Positions 1-7,833 of a DNA stretch of 64,000 nucleotides are shown here, in pieces. Within the stretch, counting starts at the first letter, position 1; the number at the start of each line of letters is the position of its first letter. Source of the stretch: Methylomonas rosea (GTDB lineage Bacteria; Pseudomonadota; Gammaproteobacteria; Methylococcales; Methylomonadaceae). The DNA lies in contig NZ_JANIBL010000015.1 in assembly GCF_024505055.1 (NCBI RefSeq), forward strand, positions 1-64,000. The letters are read 5' to 3'. The notes under the pieces were generated by a model that had not been told where the DNA came from, searched no databases, and saw only the letters and a program-made list of their open reading frames with translations. The translations under genes were made by a program, and so were the position numbers.

Positions 1-2
1 CG

Positions 3-185
3 CAAGACCTGACACTGGCGGCGCGCTGGTTCGAAGCCGCCGCCCGCCAAGGCCACGCCCACGCCCAGTACATGCTGTATCGGATTAATGCCACCAGCGC
101 CAATCTGGAACAACAGGAAAAAGCCGATTACTGGCTGAATCAGGCCCGCCACAGCGGCTACAAACTGGCCTTGCCGGCGCAATGA
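3..185 (+). CDS. Sel1-like repeat protein, C-terminal fragment
   Basis: This is the tail of a gene that begins before the window. The visible 60 residues contain a Sel1/TPR-like helix pair: the stretch WFEAAARQGHAHAQYML has the alternating Ala/Gly pattern of SLR repeats, and a second pair (ADYWLNQARHSGY) follows. Such repeats usually mediate protein-protein contacts. It lies just upstream of the small gene at 219 and the pilin genes, so it may be a TPR-type accessory gene of the assembly locus. That link is inferred from position only. Confidence 0.6.
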   Translation, partial: QDLTLAARWFEAAARQGHAHAQYMLYRINATSANLEQQEKADYWLNQARHSGYKLALPAQ

Positions 186-218
186 ACACCCGCTTGAATT
201 GAATAGGGAGACAAGTAA

Positions 219-422
219 ATGACGAACAACCTTCACGACACGCAAGCCGAACCCGTCAAAAACAAGCTGATGGAATTGCTGGATGAAGTATTGCAGCACG
301 ACGGCTTCGGCGAAATCCGCGTTGAGGTAAAAATCCTCAAGCGTCGGCAAAAGGAAGTGATATTGCACTGCGGCAAACAATACCGCTTTGTGGTGGACAG
401 CGGCTTATCGAGCCAAGCTTGA
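219..422 (+). CDS. Small hypothetical protein
   Basis: A 67-residue, highly charged soluble protein that I do not recognise. It has no signal peptide or membrane segment. A good Shine-Dalgarno (GGGAG) lies 9 nt before the ATG. The predicted pattern is an N-terminal helix (KNKLMELLDEVLQHDG) followed by beta strands rich in charged and hydrophobic residues (EIRVEVKILKR, EVILHCG, YRFVVD). It starts 33 bases after the Sel1-like gene and could share its transcript. Function unknown. Confidence 0.5.
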   Translation: MTNNLHDTQAEPVKNKLMELLDEVLQHDGFGEIRVEVKILKRRQKEVILHCGKQYRFVVDSGLSSQA

Positions 423-493
423 TACTTTCGGTTGGCGCGGTCCGTGTGGAAGTGCGGGAGAGTGGGAATAAGGCCACTTTAGCCTAATTAATT

Positions 494-514
494 CCCCTCT
501 TTGCCAAAGAGGGG
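494..514. repeat. Perfect palindrome, repeat-type element
   Basis: CCCCTCTTTG and its exact reverse complement CAAAGAGGGG are separated by one base. The palindrome sits in the roughly 290-base gap before the first pilin gene, followed by CCAGGGGAG. It looks like one of the short interspersed palindromes scattered through this genome. It may also act as a weak transcription barrier, but no T tract follows. Confidence 0.5.
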
Positions 515-712
515 CCAGGGGAGATTTTCTAAATAATCCCCCGATCTTTTTCTGCCCAGTGGGCAAGAGGACGACAGAGAATTCAGGACTAATCCGCGCA
601 CGGATGCGCATAACTAAACGAGTGTGATGGGGTCACATCAAAAAACCAAAAAAATAAGATGACCAACAGGCTGCGTGAGGCAGTTGCGGCATTTACATTT
701 GAGAAAAACAGT

Positions 713-1669
713 ATGAAAGCTAAACAACTGAAAAGACTGCAACACAGACAAGCGGGTTTCACCTTGCTGGAACTGCTGGTCGTTATCACGCTGATCGCTA
801 CGTTGGCGACTGCGGCATTGGTGGCGTATGAAGGACTTGGCGATAGCGCTCAAGCCACTGCGGCATCCAGCAGCACGGCTACTGCCGATGGCGCGATTCG
901 AAATTACCGTGCAGTGACTCAACGTTACCCGGACCAATGGGATAACTTGGTCGTTGGTGCAGGCGCCAGCGCCGGTACAGCGCCTGCTTTCTTGGCCTCA
1001 GTAACCGCAAGAAGGTTTGCCAATTGGACATTGCCTGCCTCCACTAGTACTTTCCGCATAGCCGTAGTTGAAGCTTTGGAATCGGTTGGTATTTCTGAAC
1101 TGCAACAACGTATTGTAGCCACAACCACAGCAGGCGTAGAGCCAAACTTGCAACATAACGAAGGTGCAGTTGGTCCTACACAGGTAAGTGAAGACGATTG
1201 GGCCGGAATAACAAACGTTGCGATCCTGCCAACATTTGGCCGAGACGCCGGTGGTTCTCCAGCAGCATGTACTTTGCCAGGAGGTATGCCGACTACCAAG
1301 TTGAGTGCTGATCCGATCAATATTGATGATGCTCTGCGTCAAAACGTCATCAACGACAACCTAGAAGACGATCAATGTAATCTAGTGATCGCCCTCGGCT
1401 TCGGTCACGACGCTGCGCATAGTACCAGCAACTCGTCCGTGGCGATTTCTACCGCACCGACCTTCGTTAGCCAAAACATCAATCCTGCCAACAGCTATGC
1501 ACGCTACATCGCACTGTTCCATGTTGCCCAAGATGAGAATGAAGACGAAACTTTCACTGACGATGAAGTATTCAATAAAGCTCGCTTGCTGGCTGTCGTA
1601 GACACCGAAGGCAAAATGATCGACGAGAATTTAGCAGCTCAAAGCGCTGAAAACCAAAACGGCAATTAA
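713..1669 (+). CDS. Type IV prepilin-like / pseudopilin protein 1
   Basis: A 318-residue protein with a class III signal. The leader MKAKQLKRLQHRQAG is followed by the cleavage-site pattern G|FTLLELL and a hydrophobic helix (VVITLIATLATAALVAYEG), with Glu at position +5 of the mature protein. I chose ATG 713 over an in-frame ATG at 659 because it gives a normal 15-residue basic leader. The shared stretch AYEGLGDSAQ recurs in the two other pilin-like genes of the locus. At about 300 residues the mature protein is larger than a usual GspG-type major pseudopilin. The C-terminal part has only two cysteines and no recognised fold. It should be processed by a prepilin peptidase encoded elsewhere and assembled by the machinery at 6010-11862. 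Confidence 0.8.
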   Translation: MKAKQLKRLQHRQAGFTLLELLVVITLIATLATAALVAYEGLGDSAQATAASSSTATADGAIRNYRAVTQRYPDQWDNLVVGAGASAGTAPAFLASVTARRFANWTLPASTSTFRIAVVEALESVGISELQQRIVATTTAGVEPNLQHNEGAVGPTQVSEDDWAGITNVAILPTFGRDAGGSPAACTLPGGMPTTKLSADPINIDDALRQNVINDNLEDDQCNLVIALGFGHDAAHSTSNSSVAISTAPTFVSQNINPANSYARYIALFHVAQDENEDETFTDDEVFNKARLLAVVDTEGKMIDENLAAQSAENQNGN

Positions 1670-1683
1670 TTTAGTTAAGCCCT

Positions 1684-1709
1684 GGTTCCCACGGTCCGCC
1701 GTGGGAACC
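1684..1709. repeat. REP palindrome, copy 1
   Basis: GGTTCCCACGG and CCGTGGGAACC form perfect 11-bp arms around a 4-base loop. A near copy with one changed pair lies at 3875-3900. Half-sites (GTGGGAACG) occur at 5935-5943 and near 25348-25356. The recurrence within one window shows that this is a dispersed repeat family. Confidence 0.75.
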
Positions 1710-1825
1710 CCTACTAGCTCTGGGATTTGCTACAGAGTCCAGCGCTAGCAGGCACGGGGCATCTCGGAACTCCGAACAGTCATAGTTTGGATAGCGGGCA
1801 TCCAGTGTGCTTATAAGCCTGTATG

Positions 1826-2020
1826 CGTTTCCATGCGGGAGCATAACTGCCATTAAGTTAAGCCGTCATTCCGGCAGGGATTGCCGGAATCCAGTTTACA
1901 GGGATGTAAAGCGCCATCGCCATCCCTGGCCTCTGGACCCCGACACCCGTTAGAGCACGAAGTTAATCCCAGCCGGGGTGACGCTCTGACTCTTAACTTA
2001 ATGGCAGTGACGTGGGAGCG
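1826..2020. mobile_element. MITE-like element A
   Basis: A 195-bp non-coding element bounded by inverted repeats. The inner arms ACTGCCATTAAGTTAAG (1846-1862) and its exact complement (1992-2008) are perfect over 17 bp. Further out, CGTTTCCATG pairs imperfectly with CGTGGGAGCG. The interior contains a smaller palindrome of the CATTCCGGCA...TGCCGGAAT type. It shares the same terminal design with element B at 5752-5943. No target duplication is evident. Confidence 0.6.
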
Positions 2021-2112
2021 TACCCAAAAGGGCATAAATGGGAACGAGGCTCTTGCTGGTTTAGGTAATACATAAGCGCCACGCGCATAACAATTAAAGA
2101 TTTACACATACG

Positions 2113-3858
2113 ATGAAATCACTCCACTACTGCAAATTTCCACCGCTTAGCCTGTTGCTATTGGGCTTGTTGCCGATTTTGCCTTGGCTGGCGCCCTGGC
2201 ATTTGCAACCGGTCATCACCTTTCATATGGAATGGTTGGCGGTCGCCGGCGGATTGCTGGCTTGTGCGGCGGTATTGCCCGGCTTATGGCGTAGCGCGCA
2301 ATTGCAGCTACCGCGCACGCTGTGGTTACCGCTAACCCTGGCAGCTTACCTAGGCTTGCAGACCAAGCTGCTGCCGCAGGTCGTCGCCCCCCATGCCTAT
2401 ATGGGGATGGTCTATTTGGTCTGGGCCGCGTTGATGATGGTATTGATTGCCTGTTTGCGGCAACAGTTTGGCGCCGAGCGGGTCGGCGGCTGGCTGGCCG
2501 GCGGATTGGTAACAGCAGCCGTGCTGGTGGCCTGGCGAGAGTTGTTCGGGCGCTTATCCGGGTCAATCGGCGACTGGGGCGGCGTGGGCCAAGCCAACAA
2601 TTACGGTGATTTGTTGGCCTTGGGCAGTGTGTCTTTATTGTACTGGCATGCGCTTAGCCGACTGCCACGCATAGTGTTTGCGCTATTGGGTTTTAGCCTG
2701 ATGCTAGGCTTGAGCCTGACGCCTTCTCGCAGCGTTTTATTGTATTGGCTAGCGATATTTGTCATCGCTTGGCGCTACCGTTCAGCCTGGTTGAAACCAA
2801 TCGGCTTCGGCTTACTAGGTTATCTGGCGTTGCAAGGTTTGTGGTCGCTAGGCGTTTTGCCCGACGCGCAATTGAGCTCGGCGGAACGAATGCTGCAACA
2901 AACCAGCGGGGTATCGCCGCGCTGGCATATCTGGCAAGTGGCATGGGGATTGTTTTTGCAACAGCCCTTGCTGGGCCACGGTTTTGGGCAATTCGACACC
3001 GCGTACTTTCAAGCTGGTCAGTATATTCCGGCACTCCCCACCTATATCGAACACGCGCACAACCTGATTTTGCACTTGTTGGCCGAACTGGGTCTATTAC
3101 CGGTCATGTTGTTGCTGTTGGCGCTCAGCCGCTGGATTCGTCCGGTTCTCAGTGTTGGTGATGATCCAAAGAAGCAAGCGTTTAAAACTTGGTTGCTGCT
3201 GCTGGCGGCAATTTTGGGCATTCACAGTACGTTGGAATATCCGCTGTGGTATGCGCCATTTTTAGGCGTTGCCGCGATGGTATTGGGGTTGGGTGATGAG
3301 TTGAGCCGGCCGATAGCCTGGAACAAAACCGGCACTGTCATTTCCGGCAGCTGCATTGCTGCTGCCTTGTCCGTGGCGGTTGTACATGAAATCCACTACC
3401 TGCGAATGGAGCTGGCCTTGTTAGCGGCGGTGGCGCAACCCTCTCAGCAACGCTCCGATCATCTGGTGGCTGTCTGTCAAAAGGCGGCGACGCAAGCGCC
3501 TTTGCTAGAACCTTATGTGCCGATGATTTTTACCTTTACCGGTCAAGCCGATGATCTGGCAATGCGGCCGCAATTGACAGTGTTGGCGGATGTTGCCGTG
3601 CGTTTTGTGCCCGCCAACAACTTGGTGTATCGGTTGGCGCTGATGCAAGCCTTGAGCGGCGATCAGCACGCAGCCAAAACCACGCTAAGCAGGGCGTTGG
3701 CGGCATATCCGAATGATGCATCGAAGTTTATTGTCGACATTTTCCATCTCAAAGGCTCGGACAGTGGCAAGGTCAACTTCATGTTGCCGATGTTGGCTTC
3801 TAAGCTGGGCGCGAAAGTGGTCACCACCAGCAGCGGCGCGCCCGCCAAACAATTTTGA
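2113..3858 (+). CDS. PglL/Wzy-family O-oligosaccharyltransferase (O-antigen ligase family)
   Basis: A 581-residue polytopic membrane protein with about ten hydrophobic segments in the first 400 residues, followed by a soluble C-terminal part (about 415-581). A large periplasmic loop around residues 255-325 carries the H-A-H-N motif (residues 314-317), followed by LILHLLAELG. This is a hallmark of the Wzy_C / PglL ligase group. These enzymes transfer a lipid-linked glycan in the periplasm, either to lipid A core (WaaL) or to Ser/Thr of pilins (PglL, TfpO). The C-terminal region resembles the extension found in pilin-type ligases. Its place between pilin-like genes 1 and 2 makes a pilin O-glycosylation role likely, but substrate choice is inference. 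The start ATG at 2113 has only a weak RBS. Confidence 0.75.
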   Translation: MKSLHYCKFPPLSLLLLGLLPILPWLAPWHLQPVITFHMEWLAVAGGLLACAAVLPGLWRSAQLQLPRTLWLPLTLAAYLGLQTKLLPQVVAPHAYMGMVYLVWAALMMVLIACLRQQFGAERVGGWLAGGLVTAAVLVAWRELFGRLSGSIGDWGGVGQANNYGDLLALGSVSLLYWHALSRLPRIVFALLGFSLMLGLSLTPSRSVLLYWLAIFVIAWRYRSAWLKPIGFGLLGYLALQGLWSLGVLPDAQLSSAERMLQQTSGVSPRWHIWQVAWGLFLQQPLLGHGFGQFDTAYFQAGQYIPALPTYIEHAHNLILHLLAELGLLPVMLLLLALSRWIRPVLSVGDDPKKQAFKTWLLLLAAILGIHSTLEYPLWYAPFLGVAAMVLGLGDELSRPIAWNKTGTVISGSCIAAALSVAVVHEIHYLRMELALLAAVAQPSQQRSDHLVAVCQKAATQAPLLEPYVPMIFTFTGQADDLAMRPQLTVLADVAVRFVPANNLVYRLALMQALSGDQHAAKTTLSRALAAYPNDASKFIVDIFHLKGSDSGKVNFMLPMLASKLGAKVVTTSSGAPAKQF

Positions 3859-3874
3859 GTGAGGCGTTTAATCG

Positions 3875-3900
3875 GGTTGCCACGGTCCTCCGTGGGAACG
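3875..3900. repeat. REP palindrome, copy 2
   Basis: GGTTGCCACGG / CCGTGGGAACG around a TCCT loop, closely similar to the copy at 1684-1709. It lies in the 79-base gap between the ligase gene and the second pilin gene. Confidence 0.7.
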
Positions 3901-3937
3901 ATGGATGGCTAGGTTTTTAATTTTCACAAGCAAGTAA

Positions 3938-4645
3938 ATGAGGTGTTTATTGTTTGTTCTTTCCAGGATGTTGCGGTCCGTAGCCCTCAGCGGTGTTGCC
4001 ACCACGCGTTCCAAATCCATAAAAATCTGGCCGCAAGGCGGTTTTACGCTGCTGGAGTTATTGGCGGTGATTGCACTAATGGCGGTGGTAGCCGGCACGG
4101 CGGTGCTGGCGTATGAAGGCTTACAGGATCAAGGCCGTCAGGATGCCACACGCTTTGAAATGGCGGAAATCCGCAGCGCTTTGTTACGGTTTCGGCGCGA
4201 TAGCGGCAGCAACGATTTTCCGGGGCAGGGTGTTTACGTCTGCGAGGACCCGGCAAACGCCGGCAAAATCAACCCGGATTTGGTCAATCTTCCCGCTGAA
4301 GCGGGCAGCACCGACGCTGCAAAACTGGCTTGGTGCGAATCCCCGGCCAATTTCTGGATGCTGTTTGCCGATTCCTTGGGCAGCGGCTGGAATCCCGACA
4401 CCCGTCGCGGTTGGAACGGCCCGTATTTGCAACGCAAAAGCGGTTTGATGAGTTATGCCGGTGTCGATAATTTGTGGGCGATCACCGATGCTTATCAAGC
4501 CACCTATCTGCTGCTGGATTTGGATGATCCCTTCAAAGCCCGTCTGGTCAGTATCGGTCCGGACAAAACGGACAATAACCCGACTCCCGCTTCCTGCCAG
4601 ATAACCGGCACAGGCGACGATACCTTGCTGTGTTTGTTGCGATGA
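3938..4645 (+). CDS. Type IV prepilin-like / pseudopilin protein 2
   Basis: A 235-residue prepilin-like protein. The peptidase site is QGG|FTLLELLAVIALMAV, preceded by an unusually long leader of about 34 residues that is basic near the site (TRSKSIK). An in-frame ATG at 3968 would shorten the leader to about 24 residues and is a plausible alternative start. The stretch after the helix (AYEGLQDQGRQDATRFEMAE, then IRSALLRFRRDSG) parallels that of pilin 3. The mature part contains four cysteines (CEDP, CESP, SCQI, LLCLL), so disulfides are possible. The gene overlaps pilin 3 by four bases (ATGA), which suggests translational coupling. Confidence 0.8.
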   Translation: MRCLLFVLSRMLRSVALSGVATTRSKSIKIWPQGGFTLLELLAVIALMAVVAGTAVLAYEGLQDQGRQDATRFEMAEIRSALLRFRRDSGSNDFPGQGVYVCEDPANAGKINPDLVNLPAEAGSTDAAKLAWCESPANFWMLFADSLGSGWNPDTRRGWNGPYLQRKSGLMSYAGVDNLWAITDAYQATYLLLDLDDPFKARLVSIGPDKTDNNPTPASCQITGTGDDTLLCLLR

Positions 4646-5721
4646 ACTTATTGATCCAAATCGCCCTACATTCTGCGGGTTCGACACGTCGAAGATCCGA
4701 ACGCGGCTTTACCCTGCTGGAAATGCTGCTGGTAATTTTTTTGATGGCGCTGGTGGCCTCCACCGGATTGATGTTGACCGAAGGTGTGGAAGACCAAGCC
4801 AAATACGATGAAACCAAGCGCCGCATGGAGTTAATCCGCAAAGCCATCATCGGCGACCCGTCCCGCACGGTGAATGGTGCCCCGGAGATTAGCGGCTTTG
4901 TGGCGGATATGGGGCGCTTGCCATTATGTTTGGCGGAGTTGTTAAGAGTGGGTGATGAGGTGCTTCCTGCCACTGATCCGCGAACATTTGAATCGTCGTG
5001 CGACGATACCGTTATCGTTAGCGAGTGGAATCTGGATCAGGATACCGGTGTCGGCGTAGGCTGGCGTGGGCCGTATTTACAAGTTATTCCGGAATCAGGA
5101 GGCGGGCTGCGTTTCAGAGATGGCTACGGTAACGAAGGCGCGAATGCCACTACTGATGAGCTGAATTCAGGATGGGATTACAGCGTAACGGGAACGACCA
5201 CCAGTTTAAGCAGTGAGGGCATGGATTTGACGGTTGCAAGCGATGACGTGTCAGCGCCGCAGTTGATTGTCAGCGCCGATTGGCAGGTGCAATTGCCGGC
5301 GGCAGTGAGTGTGACGTTTGAAAATCAGAGTGCCAATCCTATACCTGTCGCTTCGGCAACTAGCAACCTAAATCTTCAACTCCGGGTTTACTTGTCTGAT
5401 CTGACAAGTGCAATCAAAGGTGATGACGGCACCACTGAACTACTTGCTTTAACACCTACAGAGCCAGTTTTAGCTAACAGTAGGAAATCAGTCAATTTCA
5501 TTCTCGATACTACCCCAACAATTGCCATCGGCAACCGCGCATATGCGATTGTTTGTTACGAAGCTCCGCCTGCGGACCCAGACGATTTTGTGATTTTCGA
5601 CGGCGATTGTGAAACCAGCGGAGCCAATCCCAACCCGAAGCCAGATATCACCAACATTCGCAGTTTCAGCGTATTACCACGCCAAACATTGAATTTGGCG
5701 CTTAAGTGGATCATTCCATGA
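4642..5721 (+). CDS. Type IV prepilin-like / pseudopilin protein 3, with beta-rich C-terminal domain
   Basis: A 359-residue prepilin-like protein with the site SERG|FTLLEMLLVIFLMAL. I place the start at ATG 4642, inside the stop of pilin 2 (ATGA), rather than at 4630, because the overlap points to coupling. After the helix, LTEGVEDQAKYDETKRRMEL resembles the equivalent region of pilin 2, so the two genes look like paralogues. Residues from about 170 on are rich in Thr, Ser and Val in alternating patterns (VSVTFENQSA, LNLQLRVYLSDL, QTLNLALKWIIP), consistent with an added beta-sandwich. That size suggests a minor or tip pilin or an adhesin-like pilin. This role is inference. Confidence 0.75.
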   Translation: MNLLIQIALHSAGSTRRRSERGFTLLEMLLVIFLMALVASTGLMLTEGVEDQAKYDETKRRMELIRKAIIGDPSRTVNGAPEISGFVADMGRLPLCLAELLRVGDEVLPATDPRTFESSCDDTVIVSEWNLDQDTGVGVGWRGPYLQVIPESGGGLRFRDGYGNEGANATTDELNSGWDYSVTGTTTSLSSEGMDLTVASDDVSAPQLIVSADWQVQLPAAVSVTFENQSANPIPVASATSNLNLQLRVYLSDLTSAIKGDDGTTELLALTPTEPVLANSRKSVNFILDTTPTIAIGNRAYAIVCYEAPPADPDDFVIFDGDCETSGANPNPKPDITNIRSFSVLPRQTLNLALKWIIP

Positions 5722-5751
5722 GTCCACTTTTTCCGAATCGTTCTCACGATG

Positions 5752-5943
5752 CGTTCTCACTGCGGGCCTTCACTGCCATTAAGCCAAGGAAAAAGCTTCT
5801 TCTCCCTCCGGGAGAAGGTTGGGATGAGGGTGTCAAAATACAGCTTTTTTCCTTATTTATTCCCCTCACCCTAACCCTCTCCCAGGGGGAGAGGGAATCA
5901 CCCGCTCTTAACGTAATGGCAGTGACGGATGACCGTGGGAACG
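5752..5943. mobile_element. MITE-like element B
   Basis: A 192-bp non-coding element. Its left end CGTTCTCACTG...CACTGCCATTAAG is an imperfect inverted copy of its right end CTTAACGTAATGGCAGTG...CCGTGGGAACG. Overall design and size match element A. The interior is different: a pair of G/C-rich inverted segments (CTCCCTCCGGGAGAAGG and CCTCTCCCAGGGGGAGAGG). It fills the gap between pilin 3 and the PilM/GspL-like gene. Confidence 0.6.
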
Positions 5944-6009
5944 AGAAGCGGCGGAGCCGAAAAATCACAGTACGGAAACAGCTACTTAATTCCCTAATGC
6001 CAAGCATCC

Positions 6010-7833
6010 ATGAAATTTAATCGCTTTCTCCCTTTCGCTACCCCGTCGCAGCTATTGGTCTGCGAGACCGATGGTTTTTCGTTGCGCGCGGCGGTGCTGC
6101 GCCGTTCCGATCAGGACATGGAACTGCTGTATCAGGCAAAAACCGAACAGGTGGATATGGCCGAAGGCCTGGGCGATGTGCTGACGGCGCTGAAAAACCA
6201 GGGTTGGCAGGGCGGCGGTTCCGCGATTCTGTTGTCGCCGGCGGTGTTTTCCACGCTGGTGGAGTTGCCCGTCAATCCCCGCAAACCCCGGCCTTTGTTG
6301 CAGATGTTGGAACTGGCGCGGTGGGAAGCCGAGCCGCTGTTGCTTCAGCACGTCACCCGTTGGTCGGTGGGGCATTTATTGGTGGGCCAAGGCTATATGA
6401 CCGAGGAACAGGCCAAGGCGGTGATGGATTTGCAGCAAGGCAAATCCAGGGCCGGCGGCGGCTTGGCGTTGGCCGAGCAGTTTTCGTTACGGCGTTTTGG
6501 CGATCTGGCGGTGGAGTTGGGTTACATCAAGCGCAGCCAGCTCAATGCTTGTTTGACTGGTCAGGAATGGCTGAAGGCTGCGGATGAGGCCATCGAAGTC
6601 GGCTGGGCGGCGCAGAGCGCGGTGGAAGACATACCCGGTACTTTCAATTGGCTGATTAGTTGCGTACATCAAAGCTTGTTACAGCGCTGGTCGGACGCTT
6701 TTGCACGGCAGGGTCTGAAGTTGCGGGCAATGTATCCTTTAACCGGTTGCAGTACGGCGCTGCTCCCCAGCACGGAAACCCACGCGGTGCTGCTGGAAAC
6801 CCAGCCCGGTCTGGGTTTTAGCACGCGTATCGCCGGTAGCGGTTTTACCGCGTTGCGGCATTATTTGAATCTGCACAAAGCACCGCTGGATATTTGTCTG
6901 GAAAGCTATCACGCGCTGCATGCACCGCCGCGTGAGTCGGTCTGGCTGGCTAGTTGGCCGCCGGCACCGGAGCTGGCCGCCAATTTGGAACACATGCTGG
7001 AACTGGAGTTGCACCCGCTTACCCACGCTATCGTTGGGGACAAAGTCTCGCCGGGGATGGCCGGAGCGGCTTACCACGCATTGGGTTTGGCGGAGGACGA
7101 GCGTTGCGTGGGCGTGCGATTGGGCGGCCCGTTGCCGGCGCTGCGTGATCGCTTGGAGGTGCGAGCAACGGCGCTGGTGCTGGTGCTATTGGTGTTGGTC
7201 GGCGTGGCCGAGTTGTCGTTGTGGGTGCGTAGAAGCAGCGTCGACAGTTACAAGCAACAGGTAGACGCCAGCTGGCAGAGTATCGACGAGGCGATTAAAC
7301 GCATCAACGCCCGAACCGCGGAAATCGGGGAGATTAAGGACAAGATCAAGAGCCTGCGAACCGAACAGTCGCGTCTGGAAAATCTGGCCCGCTTTTACGA
7401 CGAAGATATTCCGGAGCGCATGGACTTGGTGAAAGGTGTGCTGGGTATGCTGCAAACGCTGGTTGACAATGAGGTGGTCATCGAGCGCCTGGACGAGCCG
7501 GATAAGTCGGCATTAAAGCCGGCGGCGAGTCCGGCAGCCAATCCGACCCTGCCGCCCAACCCAATCAATGACAAACGCATCGAAGCGGAAAACCTGGTGC
7601 TGGAGGCCTGGGCGCTCAGCGACAGTGCCGCGCAGACATTTATTAAGCGGGTGGGTGATGCCGCTGCCCGCTGGGATCTGCAGGTTCGTGAGCCCAAAGT
7701 GACTTTCGGCAAGGGCCCGCTGAGCAGTAACGGCTTCAGTATTTCCTTGCGGCTGGTCAAATTGGCCGAGCCGGACGGCAAAATCATTCGTTTATCCAAT
7801 CCAAACCCACATGAAACTACCCCCTTTGAGTAA
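6010..7833 (+). CDS. PilM-PilN (GspL)-like assembly platform protein with an inserted MshEN-like segment
   Basis: A 607-residue protein with an N-terminal actin-like/PilM-type cytoplasmic part, one membrane helix (about 386-406), a coiled coil (about 414-462) and a periplasmic PilN/GspL-like domain. This is the layout of GspL, or of a PilM-PilN fusion. GspL/PilMN anchor the secretion or pilus ATPase to the inner membrane. Unusually, residues 118-187 contain two segments like the N-terminal helices of MshEN domains: VGHLLVGQGYMTEEQAKAVM and FGDLAVELGYIKRSQLNACL. MshEN domains in MshE-type ATPases bind cyclic-di-GMP. Key binding residues cannot be judged by eye here. The gene overlaps the PilO-like gene by 23 bases. 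Confidence 0.7.
   Translation: MKFNRFLPFATPSQLLVCETDGFSLRAAVLRRSDQDMELLYQAKTEQVDMAEGLGDVLTALKNQGWQGGGSAILLSPAVFSTLVELPVNPRKPRPLLQMLELARWEAEPLLLQHVTRWSVGHLLVGQGYMTEEQAKAVMDLQQGKSRAGGGLALAEQFSLRRFGDLAVELGYIKRSQLNACLTGQEWLKAADEAIEVGWAAQSAVEDIPGTFNWLISCVHQSLLQRWSDAFARQGLKLRAMYPLTGCSTALLPSTETHAVLLETQPGLGFSTRIAGSGFTALRHYLNLHKAPLDICLESYHALHAPPRESVWLASWPPAPELAANLEHMLELELHPLTHAIVGDKVSPGMAGAAYHALGLAEDERCVGVRLGGPLPALRDRLEVRATALVLVLLVLVGVAELSLWVRRSSVDSYKQQVDASWQSIDEAIKRINARTAEIGEIKDKIKSLRTEQSRLENLARFYDEDIPERMDLVKGVLGMLQTLVDNEVVIERLDEPDKSALKPAASPAANPTLPPNPINDKRIEAENLVLEAWALSDSAAQTFIKRVGDAAARWDLQVREPKVTFGKGPLSSNGFSISLRLVKLAEPDGKIIRLSNPNPHETTPFE

Larger units (their letters stand above)
1670..2112. other. 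Gene-free repeat-rich interval between pilin 1 and the OTase gene
   Basis: About 440 bases with no convincing gene. It holds a REP palindrome (1684-1709) and a 195-bp MITE-like element (1826-2020), listed separately. The short ORFs here lie inside the repeats and have no ribosome binding sites or family resemblance. Confidence 0.7.

Noticed and set aside
1826-2020. Target-site duplication around MITE-like element A
   Set aside because: No clear direct repeat flanks either element.
1881-2075. 64-residue ORF
   Set aside because: Lies within MITE-like element A and its flank; composition is that of the repeat.
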